Shown: positions 31,175 to 40,813, counted from the stretch's first letter. The stretch is 64,000 nucleotides of DNA from Azomonas macrocytogenes (GCF_014191985.1 NZ_JACHXI010000010.1:62001-126000), one strand, 5' to 3'. Notes: a model not told the origin generated them from the letters alone. Program-made: numbers and translations.

Positions 31175-31195
31175 GTCTCGCTAAGGAGGCTGCCT

Positions 31196-31921
31196 GTGGA
31201 TAGCCCTATGAATATGAGCCGTGATACTGCATTGCGTATTGCCCTGGCTGCCCGAGCCTTGCCGGATACTAGTGTCGGGCAATTACTTGAAATCCTACAT
31301 CAGCAGATCAACGGCCCTTTGACCGAGAAAAGCCTGCAGGATGTGACCGTTACCGATCTCAAGATCGGTTTGGCTGGGTCTGAGGAGGACGTCGACATGC
31401 TTGATACGCCAATGTCTGCCTTGAAAGATGCGGTACGCATTCTCTGGGGCGAGACCATGGCCGACGATCTACCCAGGCCGGTAAAACTGGACAGTATCCC
31501 GGAAGGCTCTATTCGTGTCGCTGTTGCTTCGAATAATGGCGAGTGCCTAGATGGACATTTCGGTTCGTGCCTGCGTTTTCTTGTCTACCAAGTCTCGGCC
31601 AAGGAGAAAACCCTGGTTGATATCCGCTCCACGCTGGATGCAGATTCTTCCGATGACAAGAATGCTTGGCGAGTTGATCAGATTGCCGACTGCCAGGTCT
31701 TGTTTGTCGTTTCGATCGGGGGACCAGCAGCTGCCAAGGTAGTCAAGGCTGGTATTCATCCGCTGAAGAAAGTTAAAGGTGGCATGGCTGCAGATGTCAT
31801 CGCCGAATTGCAACAAGTCATGGATGGCGCACCGCCGCCGTGGCTGGCAAAGATGCTCGGTGTTTCGGTCGAAAAGCGGGTGCGGTTTTCCCTTTCGGAT
31901 GACGAGGCTGTAAATAAATGA
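31196..31921 (+). CDS. nafY: NafY, FeMo-co-binding gamma protein
   Basis: NafY binds apo-MoFe protein and FeMo-co and helps insert the cofactor. The 241-residue product has an N-terminal helical domain (about 1-95, LRIALAARALPD) and a C-terminal NifX/NafY core (about 105-225) with LDGHFGSCLRFLVYQV. The His of the DGHFG segment is the type used for cofactor binding. A GTG start is chosen because AAGGAGG lies 6 bases before it. It directly follows the rnfH pseudogene, as nafY neighbours rnf in Azotobacter. The stop overlaps the next start. Confidence 0.85.
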   Translation: MDSPMNMSRDTALRIALAARALPDTSVGQLLEILHQQINGPLTEKSLQDVTVTDLKIGLAGSEEDVDMLDTPMSALKDAVRILWGETMADDLPRPVKLDSIPEGSIRVAVASNNGECLDGHFGSCLRFLVYQVSAKEKTLVDIRSTLDADSSDDKNAWRVDQIADCQVLFVVSIGGPAAAKVVKAGIHPLKKVKGGMAADVIAELQQVMDGAPPPWLAKMLGVSVEKRVRFSLSDDEAVNK

Positions 31922-32313
31922 GTGATGGTCGTCTGTTGATTGCCGTTGCAGTCGATCGCGATGGTCATATCGCTAGTCATGCCGGGCGGGCTTTGCGCTG
32001 GCGAGTATTTGATGTCTGGCCCGGCGAAGCTCCTGATGCTATCTACACTATCGAACTGGATGAGCATGCCAATCTTCACGAATGGCATGTGCAGGCCTAT
32101 CCGGAACGGCATCCGTTACATGCCGTCAATGTCGCTATTTCCGCTACCGCAGGAGCTGGGGTCATCAAGCGTTTGAGTGCGCGGGGTGTCACGATGCTCA
32201 CAACCAGTGAGCCTGATCCGGAAAAAGCCGTGAAGGCTTATCTTACTGCTACGTTACCCGATGGTTTGCCACATGATGAGCACTCATGTGGTGGGGAAGG
32301 TCATCAGCATTGA
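31918..32313 (+). CDS. Small NifX-like protein with a His/Cys-rich tail
   Basis: A 131-residue protein of the dinitrogenase iron-molybdenum cofactor (NifX/NafY core) fold: LLIAVAVDRDGHIASHAGRALRWRVFDV resembles the opening strands and cofactor loop of NifX. It lacks the helical N-terminal domain of NafY. The last residues (HDEHSCGGEGHQH) hold four His and one Cys and look metal-binding. It overlaps the nafY stop (ATGA) and is followed by a terminator. A role in cofactor or metal carriage is inferred only from fold and context. Confidence 0.7.
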   Translation: MSDGRLLIAVAVDRDGHIASHAGRALRWRVFDVWPGEAPDAIYTIELDEHANLHEWHVQAYPERHPLHAVNVAISATAGAGVIKRLSARGVTMLTTSEPDPEKAVKAYLTATLPDGLPHDEHSCGGEGHQH

Positions 32314-32396
32314 GTGGTTTGTCTGCTTTTGGACTAGTAGCGGATAAAGCCGGATTAACAGAGTAAAGGTAACTGACTTAATAAAAATGACTAAAA

Positions 32397-32424
32397 CAAA
32401 ACGCCCCCGAATGGGGGCGTTTTG
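32397..32424. terminator. Bidirectional terminator between the nafY operon and the SIR2-like pair
   Basis: A perfect 12-bp stem (CAAAACGCCCCC with GGGGGCGTTTTG) around a GAAT loop, with T-rich tails on both strands, lying between convergent transcripts. Confidence 0.88.
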
Positions 32425-32440
32425 TTTTGTGCTAAATCTA

Positions 32441-33007
32441 TCAAACCGGTCCGCGGGTTTCGCGACGAGCGACGTTGGCAAGAGCCAAGCCTTCTTCGTA
32501 GCTGACCTTGTCGAATTTTGGCTTGAGGTCGGCCAATGCTTCGCGCATGGTAATTACCTTGTCTTCAGCGGTTTGGCCTTTGAAGTCGTCCTTGTCCAGC
32601 CTCAGGTCATCCATCAGGGTGTTCCATACGGCGCCGCCATCGTAATGGGGGATCAGGGTAACTACTATGCCATCTATGTCGATCAGAATCTTCTTGCTGA
32701 GGTTTTCAACGTAGAAGAGGATGCTGGCGCTGGGGGACAGATCTTTCTTGTAGCGATTGAAGAACGTGGGCATCAGATCCAGAGTATTGAGAGTACCGGC
32801 AACCATTTCCAGCTTGTCGTTCTTGATCAGAACAACGCCTTGCTTGAGGGTGGATTTCGGCGGCTTGCGACGACCGGACGAGTCGGCGATTTCTCCTTCC
32901 TCCAGAACCAGGTCGCCACGATAGGCATAGGTATCAGCCTGGGTAGTGGCTCCATTCACGCTGAGGTTACACAGCAGGTTCTCGGATTCGTAAGTTTTAA
33001 GCAGCAT
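32441..33007 (-). CDS. Conserved nif-linked protein of unknown function
   Basis: A 188-residue, charged, probably cytoplasmic protein starting MLLKTYESENLLCNLSVNG. I do not recognise a domain. Visible features are a mixed beta-rich centre (GVVLIKNDKLEMVAGTL, KKILIDIDGIVVTLIPHYDGG) and a basic C-terminus, with no signal peptide or Cys motif. A GAGGAAG box precedes the ATG, and only 29 bases separate it from the SIR2-like gene, so the two are one operon. That operon has a sigma-54 promoter facing away from nifH. Confidence 0.75.
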   Translation of the reverse strand: MLLKTYESENLLCNLSVNGATTQADTYAYRGDLVLEEGEIADSSGRRKPPKSTLKQGVVLIKNDKLEMVAGTLNTLDLMPTFFNRYKKDLSPSASILFYVENLSKKILIDIDGIVVTLIPHYDGGAVWNTLMDDLRLDKDDFKGQTAEDKVITMREALADLKPKFDKVSYEEGLALANVARRETRGPV

Positions 33008-33036
33008 TGTTACTTCCTCGGTTAATGATCCATGGT

Positions 33037-33882
33037 TCAGGCAATCTGGGACGAAGCGGCATTCAACAGCTCCGTCCAGTCAGCCTCTACTAGCTCAAGA
33101 GATTTTTTAGCGCAGATTTTGCGCTCCTTTTGCGTCGGCTCGTTTATCAAAGCCCAGCCGGCATCGGGTGCAGCATCGTAGATGAGATCACTCATCACCA
33201 TTCGCTCGGTATCGCGATTGAAACGCATGCCAAGGAACAGATATCGCTGGTCGCGGCGTTTGAGTTTGACCCATCCTGGTACGGCAAAACCGCCCATCAA
33301 CTCAGTGATGTAATCTACAAAGTCCGCATCACTAGCAATATAGGTCGGTTTGGGAATTGGTGTTCCCAATGGCTTGAACAGGATTGGAAGGCTGGTGTCG
33401 ACCTGATCCTGACCAATTGCCCGGTACGCGCCATTTTGCCATTCATAAATCTCGAAGCGGTAATGTGTACCGGTCAGGCGTGCGCAACCGACAATCAGCG
33501 TATGGGCACGATCGGCATAGCACTGCTGAAGAAGTGAGTCACGATTGTAATCAATGACATAAGGCAGGTTCAGAGCAGCTATCCAGCGGTGAATCGGCGC
33601 TGGTGTCCACCCTTCTCCGCCATATGTCTGCGTTAGAAAGCGTTCAATGAAGCTGCGCCCCTTCTTATTCTCCAGATGCATGGCAGCTCTGGAGAACTCA
33701 TACATGAGGCGAGGCGACATTGGCGTGCCCCCTGTCATGGCCAGGATAAGGCTCTCGCTTTCGGCCGGTACGGGTTTCTGAGTAGCGGGAGCAATTACTC
33801 CATTCAAAATCCCCGGACCCAAATAGGGAACGACATTGCCGGCTTTCAATTGGGCAAGAATTGCCTCAAGGCTATTGTTCAC
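33037..33882 (-). CDS. SIR2-like domain protein, divergent from nifH
   Basis: A 281-residue protein with a SIR2-like (SIR2_2 type) fold: an N-terminal AQLKAGNVVPYLGPGIL nucleotide-binding turn and a later HRWIAALNLPYVIDYNRDSLL segment. This kind of domain hydrolyses or binds NAD in many defence proteins, but catalysis here is not shown. A GTG start at 33882 is chosen because GGAGAG lies 6-7 bases upstream. The perfect-spacing sigma-54 element at 33929-33944 predicts a leader of about 35 bases, so nitrogen-fixation control is likely. First gene of a two-gene operon. Confidence 0.72.
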   Translation of the reverse strand: MNNSLEAILAQLKAGNVVPYLGPGILNGVIAPATQKPVPAESESLILAMTGGTPMSPRLMYEFSRAAMHLENKKGRSFIERFLTQTYGGEGWTPAPIHRWIAALNLPYVIDYNRDSLLQQCYADRAHTLIVGCARLTGTHYRFEIYEWQNGAYRAIGQDQVDTSLPILFKPLGTPIPKPTYIASDADFVDYITELMGGFAVPGWVKLKRRDQRYLFLGMRFNRDTERMVMSDLIYDAAPDAGWALINEPTQKERKICAKKSLELVEADWTELLNAASSQIA

Positions 33883-33928
33883 TGGTCTCTCCTGCTGAAA
33901 AAAGGGCGTGACACAGAAAAAAGATTCC

Positions 33929-33944
33929 TGCAAATTTCAGGCCT
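33929..33944 (-). promoter_or_regulatory. Sigma-54 promoter of the SIR2-like operon
   Basis: Minus strand reads AGGCCTGAAATTTGCA: GG and GC 10 bases apart, an excellent TTTGCA -12 element and a G at the conserved spacer position. It lies 93 bases from the perfect NifA-type site at 34037-34052. Confidence 0.75.
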
Positions 33945-34036
33945 ACTTCTTTGTTTGGCTATATTGTTGATTTTAAATGATAAAAATAAGGATTCAGATG
34001 TTCGTGCAGTGCAGGTAAGGGCAGTTTCTAACAAGT

Positions 34037-34052
34037 TGTCGTATTTGATACA
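34037..34052. promoter_or_regulatory. NifA upstream site between the SIR2-like gene and nifH
   Basis: A perfect TGT-N10-ACA (TGTCGTATTTGATACA). It is 93 bases from the minus-strand -24 element and 170 from the nifH -24 element, so it could serve both. Two one-mismatch sites nearer nifH lie at 34106-34121 (ends ACC) and 34139-34154 (ends ACT). Confidence 0.72.
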
Positions 34053-34221
34053 TGTGACGCTTGGGTAATACAGGTTGTATGTGTTGTAAGTGTTCATTGT
34101 TGTTTTGTTGCCAATCGCACCTGACAGTTGGCACCGATTGTTATGTATCGCACTGGTTTGAGATTTTGTTGTTTTCATTTAATTTCTTATAAATCATTAA
34201 GTTATATTTTTTTAAGGAATT

Positions 34222-34237
34222 TGGCATGGAGGCTGCA
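34222..34237 (+). promoter_or_regulatory. Sigma-54 promoter of nifHDK
   Basis: TGGCATGGAGGCTGCA: near-perfect -24 (TGGCAT) and -12 (CTGCA) with a 10-base gap between GG and GC. An A/T-rich tract lies immediately upstream. The predicted transcript leader is about 65 bases, ending in a GAGGAAC ribosome binding site before nifH. Confidence 0.9.
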
Positions 34238-34285
34238 TTAGTGTTGGGGCGCGGGCTTGTTCGTGCCTACGGCCCACATATATGA

Positions 34286-35188
<903 letters not shown>

Positions 35189-35212
35189 AACCGCATAGCT
35201 TCAGACGGACGG

Positions 35213-35233
35213 GGCAGGGCAGATGAGCCCTGT
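35213..35233 (+). other. Stem-loop in the nifH-nifD spacer
   Basis: GGCAGGGC and GCCCTGTC can pair around AGATGA in the 126-base spacer. Such hairpins in other diazotrophs raise nifH mRNA over nifDK by stabilising it or by partial termination. There is no T-run, so partial termination is less likely. Confidence 0.5.
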
Positions 35234-35314
35234 CGGAGCGTCGCGCTCTGTTCGCAAGTAGTGCGACGCATCCGTTCCCGCAAATGAACGCAACGCTTAA
35301 AGGAGTCATACCCA

Positions 35315-36796
35315 ATGTCTGGTATGTCACGCGAAGAGGTCGAATCCCTCATCCAGGAAGTTCTGGAAGTTTATCCCGAGAAAGCTCGTAAGGACCGCGC
35401 CAAGCACTTGTCGCCCAACGATCCTTCTCTGCCAAATGCCAAGAAGTGCATCACTTCCAACAAAAAGTCCCAGCCTGGTCTGATGACCATTCGTGGCTGC
35501 GCTTATGCCGGTTCCAAAGGTGTGGTCTGGGGTCCGATCAAGGACATGATCCACATCTCTCACGGTCCGGTAGGCTGCGGTCAATATTCGCGTGCTGGTC
35601 GTCGTAACTACTACATCGGCACCACCGGCGTTAACGCTTTCGTCACCATGAACTTCACCTCGGATTTCCAGGAGAAGGACATCGTCTTCGGTGGCGATAA
35701 AAAACTGTCTCAACTGATCGATGAAGTGGAAACCCTGTTCCCGCTGAACAAGGGTATCTCCATCCAGTCCGAGTGTCCGATCGGCCTGATCGGTGACGAT
35801 ATCGAGGCTGTTTCCAAGAAGAAAGCCGCTGAGCACGAAACTACGGTTGTTCCGGTTCGTTGCGAAGGTTTCCGCGGTGTTTCCCAGTCTCTCGGTCACC
35901 ACATTGCCAACGACGCGGTCCGTGACTGGGTTTTGGACAAACGTGACAACGATACCAGTTTCCAGACTACCCCTTACGACGTATCCATCATCGGTGACTA
36001 CAACATTGGTGGTGACGCCTGGTCTTCCCGTATTCTGCTGGAAGAAATGGGCCTGCGTGTTGTCGCCCAGTGGTCCGGCGACGGCTCCCTGGCCGAGATC
36101 GAGCTGACTCCGAAGGTCAAGCTGAACCTGGTTCACTGCTATCGCTCGATGAACTATATCTCCCGTCACATGGAAGAGAAGTACGGTATCCCATGGATGG
36201 AGTACAACTTCTTTGGCCCGACCAAGACCATTGAATCCTTGCGCGCCATCGCTGCTCGCTTCGATGAGACTATCCAGAAGAAGTGTGAAGAAGTTATCGC
36301 CAAGTACAACTCGGAATGGCAGGCAATCGTTGCCAAGTACCGTCCGCGTCTGGAAGGCAAGCGTGTCATGCTCTATATCGGCGGCCTGCGTCCTCGTCAC
36401 GTGATCGGTGCCTATGAAGATCTGGGCATGGAAGTTGTCGGTACTGGTTATGAGTTCGCTCACAACGACGACTATGACCGTACGCTGAAGGAAATGGGTG
36501 ATTCCACCCTGCTGTACGATGACGTTACCGGCTATGAATTCGAAGAATTCGTCAAACGCATCAAGCCCGATTTGATCGGCTCCGGTATCAAAGAGAAATT
36601 CATCTTCCAGAAGATGGGTATCCCCTTCCGTCAGATGCACTCCTGGGATTATTCCGGTCCGTACCATGGCTTCGATGGCTTCGCCATCTTTGCTCGTGAC
36701 ATGGATATGACCTTGAATAATCCATGCTGGAAAAAACTGCAGGCTCCTTGGCAGAACACTGAGCAAGCTGCCGAAAAAGTTGCAGCCAGCGCCTGA
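35315..36796 (+). CDS. nifD: Nitrogenase MoFe protein alpha chain NifD
   Basis: Catalytic subunit carrying FeMo-co. It has 493 residues, one more than A. vinelandii NifD, the extra residue falling in the C-terminal tail. P-cluster ligands Cys62, Cys88 and Cys154 and FeMo-co ligands Cys275 and His442 fall at exactly the Azotobacter positions. His195 (GHH) and the FeMo-co funnel segment IGGLRPRH are also present. An AAGGAG box precedes the ATG. Very close identity to Azotobacter NifD along its length. Confidence 0.99.
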   Translation: MSGMSREEVESLIQEVLEVYPEKARKDRAKHLSPNDPSLPNAKKCITSNKKSQPGLMTIRGCAYAGSKGVVWGPIKDMIHISHGPVGCGQYSRAGRRNYYIGTTGVNAFVTMNFTSDFQEKDIVFGGDKKLSQLIDEVETLFPLNKGISIQSECPIGLIGDDIEAVSKKKAAEHETTVVPVRCEGFRGVSQSLGHHIANDAVRDWVLDKRDNDTSFQTTPYDVSIIGDYNIGGDAWSSRILLEEMGLRVVAQWSGDGSLAEIELTPKVKLNLVHCYRSMNYISRHMEEKYGIPWMEYNFFGPTKTIESLRAIAARFDETIQKKCEEVIAKYNSEWQAIVAKYRPRLEGKRVMLYIGGLRPRHVIGAYEDLGMEVVGTGYEFAHNDDYDRTLKEMGDSTLLYDDVTGYEFEEFVKRIKPDLIGSGIKEKFIFQKMGIPFRQMHSWDYSGPYHGFDGFAIFARDMDMTLNNPCWKKLQAPWQNTEQAAEKVAASA

Positions 36797-36900
36797 TAGA
36801 ACCAGAGCAATAGTCGAAACGTCCGCCAGGGGCCGCGTAAATGTCCTTGGCCGACATCCGTGATCGCCGTTCACAGATGAGTGAGGCGCAGGAGATAGTC

Positions 36901-38472
36901 ATGAGTCAGCAAGCCGATAACATCAAGCCCAGTTACCCGCTGTTCCTCGACGACGAATACAAGGACATGCTTGCACGCAAGCGTGATGGATTCGAAGAAA
37001 AGCACCCGCAAGACAAAATTGACGAAGTGTTCCAGTGGACTACTTCCGAAGAATACAAAGAGCTGAACTTCAAGCGTGAAGCGCTCACCATCAACCCAGC
37101 CAAAGCCTGCCAGCCTCTGGGCGCCGTTCTGTGTACCCTTGGCTTCCAAAATGCCATGCCTTATGTGCATGGTTCGCAAGGCTGCGTCGCTTACTTCCGT
37201 TCCTACTTCAACCGTCATTTCCGCGAGCCGATTTCCTGCGTTTCCGACTCGATGACCGAAGATGCGGCAGTATTCGGTGGTCAGCAAAATATGAAGGATG
37301 GCTTGATCAACTGTAAGTCTACCTACAAGCCTGAGATCATCGCAGTTTCCACTACCTGCATGGCTGAAGTTATTGGTGACGACCTCAACGCGTTCATCAA
37401 CAACACCAAGAAGGAAGGGATCATTCCTGATGATTTCCCTGTTCCTTATGCCCACACTCCGAGCTTCGTCGGCAGCCATGTAACTGGCTGGGACAACATG
37501 TTCGAAGGCTTTGCCAAGTATTTCACGCTGAATGCGATGGAAGACAAGGTTGTGGGCAGCAACCACAAAGTCAACATCGTTCCTGGTTTTGAAACCTATC
37601 TGGGCAATTACCGCGTCATCAAGCGCATGCTCAAGGAAATGGACGTCGGTTTCAGCATGCTTTCCGATCCGGAAGAAGTGCTGGACACTCCTGCCGACGG
37701 AAAATTCCGCATGTACTCGGGTGGTACTACTCAGGAAGAAATGAGAGATGCACCGAACGCCTACACGACCGTTCTGCTGCAACCTTGGCACTTGGAAAAA
37801 ACCAGGAAGTTCGTCACAGGTACCTGGAAGCACGAAGTACCGAAGCTGAACATCCCGATGGGACTGGACTGGACCGACGAGTTTCTGATGAAAATCAGTG
37901 AAATCACTGGTCAGCCGATTCCTGAGAGCCTGACTAAAGAGCGTGGCCGTTTGGTCGACATGATGACCGACTCCCACACCTGGTTGCATGGCAAGCGCTT
38001 TGCCGTATGGGGTGATCCAGACTTCGTTCTGGGTGTGGTCAAGTTCCTGCTGGAAGTAGGTGCCGAGCCAGTACACATCCTCTGCAACAATGGTAACAAG
38101 CGTTGGAAGAAAGTCGTAGATGCACTGCTGGAAACCTCGCCTTATGGCGCCAACAGCACTGTTTACGTCGGCAAGGACCTGTGGCACATGCGCTCCTTGG
38201 TCTTCACTGACAAGCCGGACTTCATGATCGGCAACAGCTACGGTAAGTTCATCCAGCGTGACACCCTGCACAAAGGTAAAGAATTCGAAGTTCCGCTGAT
38301 CCGTATCGGCTTCCCGATCTTCGATCGTCATCACCTGCACCGTCAGACCACCATGGGCTACGAAGGCGCCATGTACATGCTGACTACTATCGTCAATGCC
38401 ATTCTCGACCGTCTGGACGATGAAACTCGCGGCATGCAGGCTACCGACTACAATCACGATCTGGTTCGCTAA
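36901..38472 (+). CDS. nifK: Nitrogenase MoFe protein beta chain NifK
   Basis: Beta subunit of the MoFe protein, providing half of the P-cluster ligands: Cys70, Cys95 and Cys153, with Ser188 also present, all at the A. vinelandii numbers. The length, 523 residues, equals the Azotobacter protein. The start MSQQADNIKPSYP at 36901 has a GGAGATAGTC box; the frame is open 60 bases upstream, but that part matches nothing in NifK. A strong hairpin follows before nifT. Confidence 0.99.
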   Translation: MSQQADNIKPSYPLFLDDEYKDMLARKRDGFEEKHPQDKIDEVFQWTTSEEYKELNFKREALTINPAKACQPLGAVLCTLGFQNAMPYVHGSQGCVAYFRSYFNRHFREPISCVSDSMTEDAAVFGGQQNMKDGLINCKSTYKPEIIAVSTTCMAEVIGDDLNAFINNTKKEGIIPDDFPVPYAHTPSFVGSHVTGWDNMFEGFAKYFTLNAMEDKVVGSNHKVNIVPGFETYLGNYRVIKRMLKEMDVGFSMLSDPEEVLDTPADGKFRMYSGGTTQEEMRDAPNAYTTVLLQPWHLEKTRKFVTGTWKHEVPKLNIPMGLDWTDEFLMKISEITGQPIPESLTKERGRLVDMMTDSHTWLHGKRFAVWGDPDFVLGVVKFLLEVGAEPVHILCNNGNKRWKKVVDALLETSPYGANSTVYVGKDLWHMRSLVFTDKPDFMIGNSYGKFIQRDTLHKGKEFEVPLIRIGFPIFDRHHLHRQTTMGYEGAMYMLTTIVNAILDRLDDETRGMQATDYNHDLVR

Positions 38473-38497
38473 TCCCGATCTGTTGTTAGTTGCTTGG

Positions 38498-38524
38498 GCC
38501 GGAGCGGTGTTATACCGCTCCGGC
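38498..38524 (+). terminator. Hairpin between nifK and nifT
   Basis: A perfect 11-bp stem (GCCGGAGCGGT with ACCGCTCCGGC) around GTTAT, followed by ATTTCGTTT. It sits inside an apparent operon, so it is likely a partial terminator or a 3' stabiliser that sets NifHDK above NifT/NifY. Confidence 0.7.
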
Positions 38525-38611
38525 ATTTCGTTTGGTGATTGTCTAAATCGGACGGCTGTATTAGCCTCGCTCCGATTTTTCGATTACCTGTCATTTTTCT
38601 TGGAGAACCTC

Positions 38612-38839
38612 ATGCCAAGCGTCATGCTCCGTATAAACGATCAAGGAAAGCTGACCTTCTATATTCCCAAGAAGGATCTGGAAGAGACGGTTGTATCTCT
38701 GGAACATGATCGTCCCGATTGCTGGGGTGGCGAAGTCGCTCTTTCCGACGGCTCGACTTATTATCTCGAGCCTCTTTCCGCTCCGCCGAAACTGCCAATT
38801 ACGCTTCGTGCCAAGCGAGTTGGCGACGGCGAGGACTGA
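38612..38839 (+). CDS. nifT: NifT/FixU protein
   Basis: A 75-residue protein of the NifT/FixU family, starting MPSVMLRINDQGKLTFYIPKKDLEE and containing CWGGEVALSDGSTYYLEPL. The function is unknown, and mutants in other diazotrophs have little phenotype. A TTGGAGAA box precedes the ATG. It lies between nifK and nifY, the standard place. Confidence 0.95.
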   Translation: MPSVMLRINDQGKLTFYIPKKDLEETVVSLEHDRPDCWGGEVALSDGSTYYLEPLSAPPKLPITLRAKRVGDGED

Positions 38840-38843
38840 TCCT

Positions 38844-39590
38844 ATGGCCGAGCAATCGCCCTATTCTCAGGCGCGTCTGCCGGCCCATCTGGCGCTACGT
38901 ATCGCTCTGGCGGCACGAGCGCTCAAAGGAGTCGATACTGCCTGCCTGTTGCAAGCATTGATTGCTGCCGTAGGTGAACCCATAACCGAAGCTCGTTTGG
39001 CGAAGCTCAGGGCTTCGCGTCTGCGGTCCCGATTGCTCGAAGCCGGGTCGGCTGAAACACCATCATCTCCTTTGGTCTTGACTGACCGGCAACTGCAGCA
39101 GGCCTTGGGCTTATTGAAAGGGCGCGGTGTGAAGATGCCTGAAGAGCCTTTACCCAAGCCCCAGGCCTATCAGGAAGGAGATTTGCAGGACTCGATTCGC
39201 ATTGCCTGTGCCTCCGATGGCGGCGAGCGACTGGATGGTATTTTCAGTAACTGCACACGGTTCCTGATCTACCAGATTTCACCGCGGGAAAGCCGCTTGA
39301 TCGCTCTGCGAGAGCCGGGTTCTTGTCGTAAAGATATGGACCGGCATGCCTATCGAGCTGAACTATTACAAGATTGTCAGTTGCTTTATACCTTGAGTAT
39401 CGGAGGGCCTGCCGCTGCCAAGGTAGTGCGTGCGGGGGTTCATCCCGTCAAGCTTGCTCGTGCTTTGCCCGCACGAGAAATCGTCGAGGAGTTGCAGCGA
39501 GTGCTTGCAACTGCACCGCCACCTTGGCTTGCCAAGGCCATGAGGCGAAGCCGGGATAGCTCGCACGATTTTTCTGTAATAACTCCGTGA
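38844..39590 (+). CDS. nifY: NifY, apo-MoFe-binding protein
   Basis: A 248-residue NafY paralog with the same plan: a helical N-terminal domain (HLALRIALAARALKGVDT) and a C-terminal NifX/NafY core (IRIACASDGGERLDGIFSNCTRFLIYQI). The cofactor-loop His of NafY (LDGHFGSC) is replaced by Ile (LDGIFSNC), which argues against identical cofactor binding. The C-terminal tail is longer and basic. It starts four bases after the nifT stop. NifY in related species associates with apo-MoFe protein. Confidence 0.93.
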   Translation: MAEQSPYSQARLPAHLALRIALAARALKGVDTACLLQALIAAVGEPITEARLAKLRASRLRSRLLEAGSAETPSSPLVLTDRQLQQALGLLKGRGVKMPEEPLPKPQAYQEGDLQDSIRIACASDGGERLDGIFSNCTRFLIYQISPRESRLIALREPGSCRKDMDRHAYRAELLQDCQLLYTLSIGGPAAAKVVRAGVHPVKLARALPAREIVEELQRVLATAPPPWLAKAMRRSRDSSHDFSVITP

Positions 39591-39603
39591 TGAGGACAAA
39601 GCC

Positions 39604-39873
39604 ATGATCAGTCAGACACAACTCGATGAGATCATTCGCGAGGTTGAACAGTCTTCGCTTGACGATGCTCTACTGGCACGTTTGCGCAATACCTATCCAG
39701 GGATTCATTTTACGCATTGCATGGATGATGACATTGTCGTGAATGCCAAGCCTGTTGCCGAGAAATCCGGGTTCAATCTCTATCTGGTAAATTCGAGCGA
39801 TCATTGTTCGGTTTTGACCAATGATACGCAGGCCGCATCTGGAGTGGTTCTGGCTGAAGTCATTGAGGACTAA
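39604..39873 (+). CDS. Small conserved nif-cluster protein (ORF1 type, DUF6129-like)
   Basis: An 89-residue protein, MISQTQLDEIIREVEQS..., with no recognisable catalytic motif. It has two acidic stretches and an internal Cys in THCMDDDIVV. An equivalent ORF lies between nifY and lrv in the A. vinelandii major nif cluster, so position and size fit. An AGGACAAAGCC ribosome binding stretch precedes it, and six bases separate it from lrv. Function unknown. Confidence 0.82.
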   Translation: MISQTQLDEIIREVEQSSLDDALLARLRNTYPGIHFTHCMDDDIVVNAKPVAEKSGFNLYLVNSSDHCSVLTNDTQAASGVVLAEVIED

Positions 39874-39879
39874 GAGAGC

Positions 39880-40617
39880 ATGCTCGACGATAAAGGTGAG
39901 AATATTACTCCCGTTGGCGATTGTCGCTCCTGTTCATTTCGCCGGACTTTACTGCTAGCTGGTCGCTGTACGCCGGGAGATACCTGTGTCGCGGTGGAAA
40001 GTGGGCGGCAAATTGATCGTTTTTTTCGCGTTAACCCTCATTTGGCTGTGCAATATCTTGCGGATCCTTTTTGGGAGCGCCGAGCCATCGCCGTTCGTTA
40101 CTCACCCATAGAGGCCCTCTCTTCCATGACTCGCGATCCTGACGAGGCTGTTCGAAGAGCTGTCGCTTACCGATTGCCCCGGGAGCAGCTTTCGGTGCTG
40201 ATGAACGATGAGGATCGCGAGGTGCGCATCACTGTGGCAGATCGCCTACCGGCAGAGCAGTTGGAGAACATGGCTACCGATAAGGATTATCTGGTTCGAG
40301 CTTATGTGGTTCAACGCATTGCACCAGGCCGCCTGTTTCGCTTCATGCGCGATGAAGATCGACAAGTACGTAAATTCGTAGCCAAGCGTTTACCGGAAGA
40401 AAGCCTGGGCCTGATGTCTATGGATCCCGAGCCGGAGGTGAGGCGTATCGTTGCTTCCCGGCTCAGCGGGGATGATCTTTTCGATCTGCTGTGTGACCCG
40501 GATTGGACTGTTCGTCTTGCTGCCGTACAGAATGCTTCGATAGAGGCACTGCGCAAGTTGGATGAAAAAGACCCCGAGGTTCGTTTGGCTATTGAGGAGC
40601 GTCTCGCCGAAATATAG
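39880..40617 (+). CDS. lrv: Leucine-rich repeat variant (LRV) Fe-S protein
   Basis: A 245-residue protein matching the A. vinelandii LRV protein. It has an N-terminal Cys cluster (DCRSCSFRRTLLLAGRCTPGDTC, split as DCRSCSF and RCTPGDTC) for a [4Fe-4S] cluster, then about eight helical repeats of ~24 residues of the type DPDEAVRRAVAYRLP. The crystal structure of the Azotobacter protein defined the LRV superhelix. The function is unknown. Known examples are few, so its presence points to Azotobacter-like ancestry of this island. Confidence 0.93.
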   Translation: MLDDKGENITPVGDCRSCSFRRTLLLAGRCTPGDTCVAVESGRQIDRFFRVNPHLAVQYLADPFWERRAIAVRYSPIEALSSMTRDPDEAVRRAVAYRLPREQLSVLMNDEDREVRITVADRLPAEQLENMATDKDYLVRAYVVQRIAPGRLFRFMRDEDRQVRKFVAKRLPEESLGLMSMDPEPEVRRIVASRLSGDDLFDLLCDPDWTVRLAAVQNASIEALRKLDEKDPEVRLAIEERLAEI

Positions 40618-40718
40618 GCGGAGCATGGTTTCCCGAAGAGCAAGAGCATAATTGCCTCGAGGCTTTGTTTTTGTCTGTTTTGTTCCTTTTATGGCAAAGG
40701 ACTAAAGCTCGCCTGATA

Positions 40719-40734
40719 TGTTGCAAAATAGACA
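40719..40734. promoter_or_regulatory. NifA upstream activator site of nifE
   Basis: A perfect TGT-N10-ACA (TGTTGCAAAATAGACA), 64 bases upstream of the nifE -24 element. Confidence 0.72.
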
Positions 40735-40797
40735 ATTGGATGCTTTTGTTACACGTACGCTATTCGATTAGTCTCCTTTAATCAGCATGTTGCCCTG

Positions 40798-40813
40798 TGG
40801 TACGAGCTTTGCA
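40798..40813 (+). promoter_or_regulatory. Sigma-54 promoter of nifENX
   Basis: TGGTACGAGCTTTGCA: -24 TGGTACG and a perfect TTTGCA -12, with correct spacing. Predicted start about 34 bases before the nifE ATG. Confidence 0.88.

Noticed and set aside
35327-38526. Two minus-strand open frames (515 and 551 codons) opposite nifD and nifK
   Set aside because: The sense genes are unmistakable. The antisense frames come from biased third positions in highly expressed genes and match no family.
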